Below are positions 49,660 to 63,352 of a DNA stretch of 64,000 bases, one piece after another. The stretch is from NCBI GenBank assembly GCA_036898135.1, contig CM072522.1, positions 469,189 to 533,188 of the forward strand, read 5' to 3'. A program made the translations under genes and the position numbers. Position 1 is the stretch's first letter, and each line of letters opens with the position of its first letter. A model generated the notes under the pieces. It did not search any database. It had not been told where the DNA came from and saw only the letters and a list, made by a program, of their open reading frames with translations. The stretch is from Oncomelania hupensis. Taxonomy: Eukaryota > Mollusca > Gastropoda > Littorinimorpha > Pomatiopsidae.

Positions 49660-50239
49660 AGGGCTCTATCAAAAATCGACAAAGGTGTTACTGTTACGGT
49701 AGGTGCTTGTGCTCTAGCTAGGATCGAGTTCAGGGTTAGTAAACCGAAACCCTAACAAAATGGATTCCACCCCCCCCCCCTCCTCAAATTTAGTTTTAAT
49801 TATAATTATGCTGTGGACGGGTATAGATTGCCGATCTTTACCATTGCCAACTTTTGACGAGAACCTCACTTTTCAATTTACACACCCCTAACCATTTAGT
49901 TTCGCTCCCATTCTCTTCTTAAGCAAAACTGTCCTTTTCCGCAAAAAAAAAGATAACAGGACGGTTAAATTAATTTGATACTTTGCACACACATTAATAC
50001 AATAACTGGAAAAACACAAGTGAACATTTCTCCGAATATGCTCCCTAAGCAATGGCAGAAATATGCGTGACAGCGTGCAGTATAACCCGTATAAACGTAA
50101 GAACGGAAGTGGGCTCGCCAGAAAGCCCAACTGACACGCTATCACGATCTGATAATCACACGTCTACTGCACGAAGCTCACTGCTATACAATACAACACA
50201 GCACAAGATCCAGAAAAATAGATCTTGACTGTACGAGCT

Positions 50240-51037
50240 GAACAACACATTCATAAGCATAGCGTCATACAGCGGTGTGTATATCAGTTCCGCAATGGAA
50301 AAGCAGAAACGCAAAGTTGCAGTGAAACATTACGCCTACCAGACCACACGCCCCCAATACACTTGTGAGGAAGCCGTGTAACAAATGCCACGTGTCTAGC
50401 CAAGCAAAGTCCCATGTCGCTCGTCTCCTCGCAAAACGGCAGCCCAAAATGGAGACCAACGGCAACGTTCGCGTTTGTCACATGTGATGTTCCGCCATCG
50501 CCTATCGAAATTTGGGCAACTGCTAACACAAAAAGCGAGCATTCTGAATCACCAACATGGCAAAACAGACGATGATGAAATGCTGTCCCAGTTTAGGGGA
50601 AAACGGAGGGAAACGCGACTTGGCAAAAGTTTACCTGCTACAGCGAAAATGTCTCCTGTCCCAGTTTCTGAAGCAGCATGCGACGAAAGAGCGTTGCTTG
50701 TGCGGAAGGGGCACAGGCAGGGGGTCACGACCTTGCAAATTTCCAAACCCTCCAACCAATCGAAGGCGAGCAAGTTCCAAGGGAAACTACTGGCTCGGCC
50801 TAGTGCGACAAGCGGGGCAACTCTGGCTTTATGAATGGGCGTGTCCCTGAAGCTTGCCACGCCAGCTATTCACACGCTCAAAGCAAGAATCCCGATCTCG
50901 TATCGCTCCGTTTATTCAGCCACCGACACTCTCTCCCACTACCCACCAGCATTGACAAGTTCTTTACAGGCACAGTACAATACCAAGGCAGGAAACGCTG
51001 CCACTTCACGAACAACACATTCATAAGCATAGCGTCA
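50240..51037 (+). repeat. Pair of 28-bp direct repeats and bracketed segment (unit B)
   Basis: The members at 50240-50267 and 51010-51037 are identical to those in unit A, and the enclosed 742 bp also matches. Confidence 0.9.
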
Positions 51038-51329
51038 CTTCGTGTAGGCCTATTATGCACTAGTCTGGGCCTAGAACTCAAAACAAGCTATAAATTAAAT
51101 TAGGAAAATCAACAATATTTTCAGTACTGTATGCTTCAACTACAGCAAAGTAGTGAAACAAACAAATGCAACATAAAACAAAGTGACAATACAGGCTTAC
51201 TCCACATAACACTGAGAAACTGAAGTTGAATTTATCATAATCCACATCATTGTAGGTGGCTTGTGTTGGGTCCTGGATCAGTGTTTTGGCCCAGCGCCTT
51301 CTCGAGTTGCTATTCAGCTGGTAAAGCGC

Positions 51330-51416
<87 letters not shown>
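51330..51416. repeat. (AAT)n microsatellite (unit B)
   Basis: About 29 AAT units directly after the SINE 3' end fragment (51252-51329). Confidence 0.95.
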
Positions 51417-51417
<1 letters not shown>

Positions 51418-51650
51418 TGGTGCAAATTGAAGTTTGCATTATTAAATGTTAGGAACATGAATAAGAGTCTATAACAAAGTTAATAATATTGCATTGCCTT
51501 TGTTTGCTATAGTACTGCAATACTGAGCAAGCACACGTCTCAAACGAGCAACATTCGTTGCATCAACGTATTGATTGTGGCTGCTCAACCCAAGAAGAAG
51601 AAGAACCACATCTAAACCAGGCCTAATATGTGTCTTATCCTACTGCGCAT

Positions 51651-51755
<105 letters not shown>

Positions 51756-52343
51756 GTACAAGTTCTCGCTAATTTATACCTAAAACCTATCAATTTAAGC
51801 TCAGATTGCAAGCAGTGCGTTCGGACTACACACTTTGATATTAATTTTATGATCATAGGACAACGCCGGTCTTATTAATTATAAGAACACACTACAATCG
51901 ACAACGCTGCACTCTTCTCTTGGTCAGTCTAGTGATACTCCGCAGAATTATACTAACTGAATTCTAGCGACTGTGACACACTTCAAAAGAGCCTGACTCC
52001 TTTGATCACAGAGTCAGAATACTTAGAAATTGTCTCAGTCAAGCAAGAAAGATGGCGCTGTTTATATAGTTTATAATTATAGTTATAAATTGTGACCTGC
52101 CAATGTGTCATGACAAATCCAGGGCTAAATCCCTCATTTCATTATGAGGGACGTGACCCAGGTTTTGTTATGACAGGTGACAATTGTTTTACTAATGTTT
52201 AGGACGTTTTAATCTGATCCTTAATTAATTGTTGCCTCTGCTACAAACAGGAGGCTTACAAGAATTTGGATTTTGGATAGTATTCGTCACCCAGGCAGCC
52301 GAAATTCAGTTATGACTCGGATAAGAGTCTGATGATATGTCAT

Positions 52344-52553
52344 GAGGTCTCGTTTGTTCACGGACGCATTCCATCGCACGGACTTTAAAGATCCTGACGT
52401 TCGTGTCCTAGATGGGTGAGCGCCAATTACACAACTACACCCAGCAATCACTAGGTCCTTTCTCCCCCATCCCCCGTCGCTCAGGATTGTGCGTGCTCAG
52501 TTGTTTGGGCGTCAGACTATTCGCCCAAGGCAGCAGGCTCAATCCTGTGTCAA
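52344..52553 (+). mobile_element. SINE body fragment (unit B)
   Basis: Same sequence as 36803-37012 in unit A. Confidence 0.8.
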
Positions 52554-53041
52554 AACCCTTGAAATGAACTAGCCGCTTAGGCCCTGTGGCTCAACAAATC
52601 CGTTGATCCTCAATCTTCAAGTGTGTGTGATGTGACAGCGAGAAACACCCTGTGTGTCAATGATCTTCTGGGTCTAAGAGGAAATTAGTTCAGGCGCATT
52701 CTCAGCAAATCTTTGCTGCTCTGGAGTATGGTGACAGTGACTGTGAAAAGGAAGAGTGTCGTGTTACACTCTTCCCAAGCACAATACTTGACCTCTTGCA
52801 AGGACGGCCTACATGTGCTAACCGGCTATTATACAGCACAAGGGTTGAATCAGAAATTAAGGACAACAAGATCTCAAGCCAAGCCATACAAATGTATTTC
52901 CAGACTTTCACACTTACATATATCCGAAAAATAAACATTTTTAAAAGTGGTAATTGTCTTGACGGTGTGGTGACTCGGCTTTATCCTAACGAAACAAAAT
53001 GAAAAGATGGAAAGATAGGTCACGATCTGAACTGTATGCAC

Positions 53042-53072
<31 letters not shown>

Positions 53073-53096
53073 CATACACACACACACACACGCACA

Positions 53097-53436
53097 CCTA
53101 TCCTATTCTATCCTATCCTATCCCATAACTCGGAGGTCGTAGGGGCACCACAGATGATCGTTTAACCAGCGTACTCCATCTTTCCCTGTCCTCAGCAACC
53201 CTGATTGTTTCGCTCAGTGTCAAACCAGTCCATTCTCGAATGTTGTCCTCCCACCTCTTTTTCGGTCTCCCTCTTCTTCTACCTCCTTGCACTGTGCCTT
53301 GCAGAATAGTCTTTGCAAGGCCTGATGATCTGGTGACGTGGCCATACCATCGGAGTTTCCGTTTCTTCACCACTGTTAGCAGGTCATCGTGTTGTCCAAT
53401 GGCTTGTGTGATGGTCTGTCGGACTTCGTCATTGGC
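53097..53436 (-). mobile_element. Second RTE LINE 3' end in tandem (unit B)
   Basis: Same truncated LINE 3' end as 37554-37893, with its own TATCC-type tail. Confidence 0.9.
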
Positions 53437-53486
53437 TTCGACTTCATCACACGCACTCACACAATCAAAATCCTATCCCTATCCTC

Positions 53487-55310
53487 CTATCCTGTCCCGT
53501 AACCCGAAGGTCGTAGGGGCACCACAGATGATCGTTTAACCAGCATACTCCATCTTTCTCTGTCCTCAGCAGCCCTGATGGCTTCGCTCAGTGTCAAACC
53601 AGTCCATTCTCGAATGTTGTCCTCCCACCTCTTTTTCGGTCTCCCTCTTCTTCTACCTCCTTGCACTGTGCCTTGCAGAATAGTCTTTGCAAGGCCTGAT
53701 GATCTGGTGACGTGGCCATACCATCGGAGTTTCCGTTTCTTCACCACTGTTAGCAGGTCATCGTGTTGTCCAATGGCTTGTGTGATGGTCTGTCGGACTT
53801 CGTCGTTGGTGATGTGTTGGGTATAGGAAATGCCCAGAAGTCTTCTGTAGCACCTCATCTCCATGCTTTGTATTCTTCGTTGGAGATCTGCTGTGAGGGT
53901 CCATGCTTCGCAAGCATATAGGAAGATGGAGATGACAATGGAGCGCAGCAGTCTTACTTTGGAATGTAGACTGATGGTCCTGTCTTTCCAAATGGGCTTC
54001 AACCTTGTCAGGGCAGCAGTTGTTTGTCCGATCCTGGAGAGGACTTCCTGTCGGGACCCATTATCTGATAAAATGGCTCCTAAATATTTGAAGCTATGCA
54101 CTGTGTTGAGGGATTGGCCTTGGACTTTGATGTCCGCATTGATGCCATTGGTGTTGTTGGTCATCATTTTGGTCTTCTCTCCACTTATTTCCATTCCATA
54201 GGCTCTGGAGGTGGTGTCAAGCATCTGTACCAGCTGTTGAAGTTCTTGTTCCTCTCCAGCCAATCCATCAATTTCATCTGCAAAACGAAGATTGGAGATT
54301 GCTCTACCCCCTATGCTGACTGTGCCTTCATGGTCTGCAAAAGCATCTGACATGATGCGCTCTAGGAAGATGTTGAAGAGTGTTGGAGAGAGTAGGCATC
54401 CTTGACGCACAACGATTCATGTTCTGAACCAGTTCCCGATGGCGCTGTTGTGGAGAACTGCACTGGTAGTCTGGTCATACCAGACTCGGTCAAACGCCTT
54501 CTTGAAGTCTATGAACACATGATATAGATGTTGTTGGTGTTGTAGGTATTTCTCACAGATTATTCTGAGGTTGAAAATCTGCTCAGTGGTACTTCTCCCT
54601 GCCCTGAATCCTGCTTGTTCTTCAGCTATGATTTGTTCAGCTTGGGGTTTCAACCTGTTGAGTATTATTTTCAGGAGGACATTGCTGGGATGGCTGATGA
54701 AGCTGATGGTGCGGTAATTTTCACACTCCTGAAGGTTACCTTTTTTGGGAAGAGTGATGACAAGCGACTGGGTCCATGGTATAGGCCACTCCCCACTCTG
54801 CCAGATCTTGTTACAGATAATGGTGAGGGCATCAATCATCGCTTCTCCTCCCTGCTTGTAGCAGTTCCGCGGGTATGTTGTCCACTCCCGCTGACTTCCC
54901 TTTCTTTAGCGCTTGCACTGCTGCCTCAACTTCTTCCCGGAGAATTGGGAGGATTTCTTCTTCTTCTCTGTTCTCGGGACATGCTAGAACTGATGGGTCT
55001 CCATTTGGTGTATGGTTGTAAAGGTCAGAGCAGTACTCTGTCCATCTGTCCAAGACTTCTTGTTCTTCTGTAAGGCATATGCCAGACTTGCTTTGGATCG
55101 TGGAGACTTTGGGCTGTTTTGACACTTGTCAGCCGCTTCACAGTCTGGTAGGCCTTCTTACTGTTGTTCTTGTTCAGACTGTTCTCTATTTCCTGGCATT
55201 GATCTTCTATCCAGTTCTCCTTTGCTGTGCGCATGCCTTTTCGGATGTCATTGTTGATTTTTCGGTAGACATCAGCTCCCTGTGAGGTGTTCTTTTTCTT
55301 TTTTTTATCT
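53487..55310 (-). pseudogene. RTE LINE reverse transcriptase region, inactivated (unit B)
   Basis: It has the same domain order as unit A, with the shared TGA (54417-54419) and the shared FADE motif C (E codon at 54273-54275). Private changes are an in-frame 72-bp deletion at the junction 54480/54481, which removes 24 residues after motif A (DFKKAFDRVW joins directly to YDQTTSAV). There are also +1 changes near 54853 (LLQAGRRSDD) and near 55120, each shifting the frame. The product cannot be a working polymerase. Confidence 0.88.
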
Positions 55311-56557
55311 CTCTTCGTTTATCACACAGATCCAAAAGTTCAGGTGTGATCCACGGCTTCTTCTTTGGTCGGTGCTTGCCAAGGATCTCAGTGGCGGCAT
55401 CTGTCACAGCTGAGTTGAAGGTGGTGGTCATGGTGTTGACATCTACTTCACCAGCCCCCAAAATGAGCAGTGGTGCAAATTTCCCTCCAATTGTGGCCTG
55501 AAATAGTTCTGCCACCTCCGGGTCTTGCAGTTTGTCCAGGTCGAACTTCAGTCTAGTGCACTTTGCTGTATTTACTCTCTTCAAGTGGAGCCGGAAAGAC
55601 ATCATCACGAGATCGTGGTCACTTCCGATGTCTGCTCCTGGAAAAGTGCGTGTCCTGCCAATGTTGATGCTTGATCTGAAGCGTTTCTTGACCATGATGT
55701 AGTCTATTTGGTTGTGATGCTCCCCGCCAGGACTGTGCCATGTCCATCGTCTGGAGTTTTTGTGGAGACCAAGCGTGTTTGCCAGTACCAGATTGTTGTA
55801 TCTGGCAAACTCCAAGAGTCTCAGACCCCTGTCATTTGTCTCGTTGTTGCAGTGGGGTCCACATGTGTCTCCCCAGTTGTGGTGCGCATCTTGGCCAACC
55901 TTGGCATTCCAGTCGCCTTGCACTATGACTATGTCCTTCTTCTTCGGCACTTGGTCAAGGACCGCCTGTAGATTTTCATAAAAATCCTCCACTTCGCTGT
56001 CGTCATAGTCTGATGTTGGGGCATAGGCCTGGATGATGGTGATGTTGAAAGGGGCTGCTCTCAGGCGGATGGTAATGAGTCTACTGGAACTGGCGGCAAC
56101 CCTGACAGGGCTAGAATGTTCTTGGTAAGCTGAAATGGGTGGACCAAGAAGTGGCTAGAATGTTCTTGTGGACCAAGAATCCAACGCCGTGTTCGTGCCT
56201 GTCATCTCTACCGCTGAAATAGAGCTTGTGGCCTTTGTCGGTCGTTGTTTCACCTAGGCCTTTCCAGCGCAGTTCGCTGATGCCTAGAACGTTCCATCGA
56301 TAGTGGTCCAACTCGTGGGCCAGTTCTTCTAATTTTCCTTCCGCAGTTAGGGTCCTGACATTCCAGGTTCCTATGACGATGTTGTTTCTCGTGCGGATCT
56401 TGCTAAATTGTCCATCAGTAGCATACTTAACACCTCCGTCCTGGTGGCCAACGGAAGGCGCGGTCCCTATGCCGGGCGACGACCGATCCGGTATGGAATT
56501 AGTGGATTGTGTCATCATGTAGTGTGTCTTGGGCAAAAAAGACCTGGCGGTGCCCAA
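55207..56557 (-). pseudogene. RTE LINE endonuclease region, inactivated (unit B)
   Basis: This copy keeps GTWNVRTL, GDWNAKVG and SDHDLVMM, so it is closer to the ancestral endonuclease than unit A. About 50 bp of extra, partly duplicated sequence at about 56090-56150 (the word gtggctagaatgttcttg region appears twice) breaks the frame after LVHKNILAT. The frame downstream reads cleanly from 55992 to the A-rich frameshift near 55300 that it shares with unit A. Confidence 0.87.
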
Positions 56558-57794
56558 TCCTCTCCAGGCTGTTGGCCACAGCCGAAATCCACGAATACAG
56601 TGTGGCTCGCCTTAGCCCCCTGAGCACATGGTCGTTGAACCTGTAGTAACGTGAGGTTCCTCCGCCCTGGCAGGTGACTTCTGTGTAGAAGACTTTCGCC
56701 CAGTGATGCCGTGCTAACATCACCCCTGTTAGTCGCCTCTTACGACACGCCGGGAAACGTTGGGTCTATTCTATTTAATGTCCGAACCCACAGAGCAAAA
56801 TCAATCAAAATCGGATCAGACAATTTTTAGATACCGCTCAAAACGTGTTTACAGAATGATGAAGCACAATGACCTCGACATTTGAGAAAGTACAAATACG
56901 AATGATCTAACATGCTTACAGTAGTAAGCGAAAAAAAAAAAAAAAGAATTTCAGTAAAGGTATTCTTGATAGAAAGCAAAAGTATGTTTTTAAACAAACA
57001 AGTGAAATTCGGTGCGATGGACCGACCGACTGACCGAAACCAGACTGCTAACTGAAGGGTGGCATATAAATTTGTAACGTTGAATGTGTGATCTTTGGGG
57101 CCTTAACGCTTACACATGAATTAAACGAGGTCGTTGAAAGCAAGTAGAATGGATCCGCGGTAGCAAAAAAAAGTGTATCCTGAGATACACACAGCCATTT
57201 GTATTACTAATAATAGGAAGGGCGGGATCAGACTGCTGCTTTGGCGAAACACATTGACCGCTCAAACGGTTTTTTTTTAAACCGCGTAAGAGCGAACGTG
57301 TAATTTTCCTTAAAATCGAAACGAAATAGGCCTATGATAGATGAAATTTCCGCATATAATAAAATGGATCTAAATCAGTGACTTCCCAGTTACAGGACTG
57401 TATTTTTAGATGAAAAATGAAAATATTATATATTGGTAGCTACGCGGTTTGGGAATAAACCGATTCAGATGCCGATTCGTTTCGCCAAAGACGCAGTCTG
57501 ATCCCACCTTTCTATCTCTGGGCTATAACGCTTTAACTGCTACCGCTATGCTATCGAGGATCCCTTTATTTGTTGTCGCAGATCCATTCTAGTGGAGCGC
57601 CGAACGTAGGTCTCGGCGAATGTCAGCTGCGCAGTGTGACCCCAATCATGCCACACGTCATGGGACTGGATCAGCATTAGGATGCATGGGGTAAGTGGAC
57701 AATCAGTGCCTTCTGCTGGTGCACCTACAGCGTTTTGCGAATACAAGTCACATTATTCTGAGACCAGCGAACCAGTTGACGATAAGGGGAAAAT

Positions 57795-57870
57795 AATACG
57801 GTAACTCGTTGGCCAATCTGGGATTCGAACCAGGGACCTTCCGTTTCCGATTTCGATATGTGTTCTTTGG
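57795..57870 (-). other. tRNA-like B-box fragment (unit B)
   Basis: Counterpart of 42290-42345, with a 5-bp difference just left of the B-box-like word (cttccgtttccgatt against ctttccgatt). Confidence 0.35.
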
Positions 57871-58014
57871 ATGTAGACTCCTCAATTTGGTAGACTGATG
57901 TCAAGTCTGTACCGACTGTGCGTGTTTCTCCTTCTAATCCGCTGTGAGTCAGCTACTGTGTATATAGGGTTGCAGTGTTGGTTACACATTGCAATTTCAA
58001 AGGGCTTTCGAAAA

Positions 58015-58335
<321 letters not shown>

Positions 58336-60160
58336 AGTAGAGAGCTTTTGATCGACCAGCGAAACTTGATTTCCGGTTTTGCAATCGGGAAATCCTTACG
58401 AACTTTTCTTCGTGCCTGCTGTTCTGAAGCGGCAGCGCCTTTAGTTGCAGACGAAATTGTGTTCGTCCTTATCCAGGGGAGTTAAATGCTATCATAACTC
58501 TCTAATTTGCTGAGGTTGTTTCCCTCGAAAACGCAAGAGTCTTTAGATTTTGTTCATCACGGGCTAAAACAGACACTTTCCCAACGAAAGTTTAGTTGAA
58601 GTTTAGGATAGAGCATTGGTAAATTGTTCTTTAAAATAAAAAACACAACACAAACTATAGAGCTTCTATAGCCCCAACTTGTGTTCATTGCCTATGCTAG
58701 CCCACTAACTAACCCGCTTAGGCCTACGAATCTAGTAGTATAGAGCTCATCTAAACCAAGGGCTGCTCGTGCACATTCCTAAGAATACACCAGAAAAGTG
58801 ATTTCTACATCTTTACCATGCCCACAGGAGACACTTAAAACCTAGAAATAATGCAAAACTTATGTTGAAAATCTCAATCGGAGCCACAAACTCCTCCGCC
58901 ATTTTACAGCTGAAAGCAAAAGCAGCGCAAAAAACAGCACCCTTTTTTCGGAGCAAAGTACTCCTATTTTAATGAATCAACAACAACAACAAATGGTGAT
59001 AGGATACAGTCAAAGTATTTATTCAAGCCTACGTTTATAGCAATTTACCCGATATATGAACAAAATACCAGAAACTTACATGAGAATCACGACTCGTCAA
59101 AATGATGAAAATTCCGTATTTTAACTCTGCGAAATTTTCTGCGTAATGCAAATGAGGAGGTCGTGACCTTCCGAAAGCGCAAAAGTTATGACGTAGACGG
59201 GGGGTTTTCCAACGAAAAAGATCTACGAACCAAGTTTCTTTGCTTTCTGAAGCTCTCTAATGCCGTCACCTATAGTATTTTTTTTTTTAGAGGTGCATCT
59301 GAGATCGAGAAGAAAGTTGCACAAAAAAATAAGTAAAACAACAAACAACAACAAAAACACCTGATAAAATAGCTGTCAGCCTAAGGGATGCGTATTTCTT
59401 ATTTAAAATACAGATCTGGGGGAATCTAGACCTGGGGGCAGGGACATAGACATGCCCCCTATGGAAAGAGAGAGAGAGTAATGTCCCCGGACACATGAGC
59501 ATATAAAGGACATAAATATTAAATTACAAATGAATTAAGATGGGTTAAACATTTTAAGGCCGCGGCCTTTCCAGTGCCACATTAAAAATCCAATTATGAA
59601 GATTAGGGAGGGGATCGACGATCATTCATTTCATCCATACGCAGAGAAAAGAGTGATGAGCATAAGGAGGGTGGGTGATGAAGGGGGATAAGCATAAACG
59701 TGGTTAAAAATAGTTAAGATAGCACAATCTTAAAATACCACATATTATTTGGAGGAAAAAAAAAGGGGGGGGGAGTGGGTGGAGGGTGTGTGTGTGAGGA
59801 AAATAGTACTTATATATTAAGTACTTGTGTTAGAAGTTTTCTTTTCTTCCTTTTAATTTTTTGTAAAAACATTATTTGTATTGTGGTACCACCAAGGTCC
59901 GTTCGTGACGAGCCGTCGGGCAACAACTCAGTCAATTGTCATTTAGATTTGGGAAAGTTATTTAGACCACATTTGTTACCGAAGCTAGTTATAACATTCG
60001 GGAAGAGCTAGGGGCTGAGGAGGGAAGGGGGGGAGGGGCTTCTGAAAGAGCGCTCTGGCAGCGACACCCAAGCGCACACGGGGGAACAAGGCCCACCACC
60101 TCATTCCAACCTACTCCCCTACCCCCACTATACACTGAAATAAACACTCTACAGCAGTAT

Positions 60161-60266
60161 ATGGTGAGTGCTTATACTGCCCGTCTGGGACACAGGGATG
60201 TGGGATCGAACCAACGAAGTCTGGAGCACGAGTTTTCTGCTCTACCAACTGAGATCGTTTTCGCTG
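60161..60266 (-). mobile_element. tRNA-derived SINE head fragment (unit B)
   Basis: Counterpart of 44630-44735, with A-box-like and B-box-like words intact. Confidence 0.65.
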
Positions 60267-60317
60267 TCCTTTTCGCCCTTTTCGCTCTTTTCGTACTTTC
60301 TATACACCCAAGACAGC

Positions 60318-60499
<182 letters not shown>

Positions 60500-61671
60500 C
60501 GTGATTATGACTATACCAAAGAGTTTGCATTGTTTAATACGTAATTGGTGCGCACTCATCGTTTAAACACACTGAACCTTCTACTTTTTTGGTTTGTTTT
60601 CTGTGGTAAATAAACACAGACTGCAATTACAATTACAAAACTGAACTCTAAATTCGTCCATCCCGTTGAACTTATTTATATAAAGTTTTTTTTCTAAAAA
60701 CCACCAAAGAGCTTATTAACTATTTTAAAAGGATCTGTAACATTAAATTCGTGAAAAAATTAACTTTAAAAAAATACTGGCTTTCAAAAAATAATTATAG
60801 ATAAGCTGCATACGTAGTTATATGTGCAGCATTTAGGTATAAACTGGCAAATAAAAGTAGCCTAATGTTAATAGCATGTAACAACAGCTAGTTGTAACGA
60901 AAATGAGTACGAAACGAAATTGAAAGCACATTCAAGCATTCGAACAATTCTGGAACATAACTTGAGAATAGAAAACACATTTGGAGCAATTATTGATCCT
61001 TGATTTACCCATGTACATTTGAATACGTTGAATATACCTTACCAACGCTGGTACATAAACTATATCTTTTGGGGTACAAAGTTGATGCATTATACCAGAT
61101 ACCTATGGTCCAGTTTGAAAGCAAATGTGCATACCAGATCTATACTACCAAATGCGTTGCGTACATCAACGAAAATAATAAATGTATCAAATTAAGTCAT
61201 CCTATGTGTACACAATAATAAAACGTCCTTAAATGGTAGGCTTATACCAAAACTATTATAATATAAAACAGAACAACATCCAAAGGCTCCGTCTTTAACT
61301 AAGGCCACTGAGACTATAATAACATTGTAGACATAGATTAAAAAAAAACTAGAATGTGTCCCCCATACGCTTTATGTGTCCGGACGACGTTAATCTACCC
61401 AGTAACTAACTAACATTAAAAAAAACTGTGTAGTGGGACTGGTTTCGGAAATCCGATCAATAGGCCATATTTCCGCTTTTGCTCGCGCGCCGCTAGTAAT
61501 ATTAGCATATCACTGTTACTACTATATTCACGAAGAATGCAGTATATTTTGTTATAAACTATGAAACGTAGCAGAAAATGTCTTAAATGATTAAGTAACC
61601 GCTCAAACATCAAAAACAGGACTCATCGACGAGTGTGTACAGGTTCTTAAAATGTTGCCCGGACATCAGTT

Positions 61672-61764
61672 GCCTCGATAGCGCAGTAGGTAGCGCGTCA
61701 GTCTCATAATCACTATAACGAAAGAGCTATCTGAAGGTCGTGAGTTCGATCCTCACTCGGGGCA
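61672..61764 (+). tRNA. tRNA-Met(CAT), elongator type, with a 20-nt intron (unit B)
   Basis: It is identical to the unit A gene at 46141-46233, including the 20-nt intron (61709-61728) and the anticodon CAT (61705-61707). Acceptor stem, D arm, anticodon stem and T arm are all preserved. The loop bases 32-34 can pair with GAG in the intron as in unit A. Confidence 0.93.
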
Positions 61765-61767
61765 ATA

Positions 61768-61774
61768 TTTTTTT
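61768..61774 (+). terminator. Pol III terminator of tRNA-Met (unit B)
   Basis: Seven T residues shortly after the tRNA 3' end. Confidence 0.85.
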
Positions 61775-62120
61775 AAAATTTATAATCTTAGTTATTTATT
61801 ATTAGTTTATCCTTTTTTAAAAATAAAAATTGTTTTGCATTTCTTCTACAAATTTTTTTTTAATAAAAATTTATTTTTCCATTTCCTACCTTTTTACAGG
61901 TTATGTTGTCTTATTATTCTAGTCCATTTTTGCCCTTTTTATAAGATAACCTATACCTTAAGCATACGTTAAGCAGTGTTAGAAACAGTGTTGCTTAACA
62001 AATTAAAAACACAAAACATTTACTATTCTTATAGGGCACAAATTCAAGTTCACATAAATGCTAGAGGCTCGTCACAGACTGTGTGTGTAATTTTTTTTAA
62101 TATATAGGCTTCGTTGCGTT

Positions 62121-62196
62121 GGGATCTGTAAAGTGCGTGCGATGGAATGCACAGGCTAGACCTCTACTAGACTCGGTTTATACTCTCGTCCGAAAC
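62121..62196 (-). mobile_element. SINE body fragment, inverted (unit B)
   Basis: Same as 46590-46665 in unit A. Confidence 0.75.
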
Positions 62197-62265
62197 ATAC
62201 CTATACGTACATGTATGTCAGTACAGGCAACGACACCTTTGCCAGATCGGAAAGTTCGCCGAGGC

Positions 62266-62270
<5 letters not shown>

Positions 62271-62350
<80 letters not shown>
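62271..62350. repeat. (CT)n microsatellite (unit B)
   Basis: About 40 CT units. Confidence 0.96.
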
Positions 62351-62352
<2 letters not shown>

Positions 62353-62756
62353 GTAGCCCATCGACGCGTGAATAGGATAGGCAAAGTTGTCACAGCACAA
62401 GAATGCACCATGACCTCCAAAGATAGAAAAATGTAAACACAAGTGAAAGAAAGGCAAACACACCCTGCCTAGAAGCCTTGCAATGCTTCAACATGTAAAG
62501 GCACGTTTATCAATGATGGCCGAGGATCAACGGTGAACAGCTTCTTCTGCAATGACGCCTCAGTGTAATGAGTTAAAGTGAATCTGAACTATATTTTTGA
62601 AGCAAATGTAACCGTGGTCCCTTTTTGTGGTACCTGTCAGTAAAAGTATTTGTATGGGTCAGAACTTCAGTAACAGGTACCCATTAACGCTTGTGCGACG
62701 ATTAGCACCCTCTTGAACTTTGACTGGTGTATCCTATCAGCCAATAGATGATATTA

Positions 62757-62757
<1 letters not shown>

Positions 62758-62835
<78 letters not shown>

Positions 62836-62846
62836 CGATGATGATC
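62758..62846. repeat. (GAT)n microsatellite (unit B)
   Basis: About 28 GAT units with one GAC interruption. Confidence 0.96.
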
Positions 62847-63080
62847 ATAACGACGATGATAGTCATTTGTGTCATAGCGCGGATACTCCATGCGACCATT
62901 GCATGCTCAGGACGCGTTCTGTTTCTCTTCAACACGTCTCCACACTGTTGAAGACGTCATTCATGGTTGGTTATTCCATTTCACACATATTGATGGGCTT
63001 TTCAATGCCTGATCGCTGGTACGCAATGTGTGCTACCGGTTTAATTCCTTATAACTGAAAGGAGAGAAAGTTAGATGACT

Positions 63081-63193
<113 letters not shown>

Positions 63194-63310
63194 AAGTGAC
63201 AGAGAAAGTGAGAAAGAGAGAGAAATGGATTGAAGTTACGAATGATTGAGATAAATAAAGGTCTGGTTGAAAAGGAGACAGGAAAAAAAAGAGAAGAAAG
63301 AAAGGAAGAA

Positions 63311-63352
63311 AGAAGAAGAAGAAGAAGAAGAAGAAGAAGAAGAAGAAGAAGA
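63311..63352. repeat. (GAA)n microsatellite (unit B)
   Basis: Counterpart of 47801-47842. Confidence 0.93.

Larger units (their letters stand above)
53468..56772 (-). mobile_element. RTE-clade LINE, nearly complete but inactivated (unit B)
   Basis: Counterpart of 37925-41250. Relative to unit A it lacks 72 bp in the RT region and carries about 50 bp of extra sequence in the endonuclease region. Confidence 0.88.
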
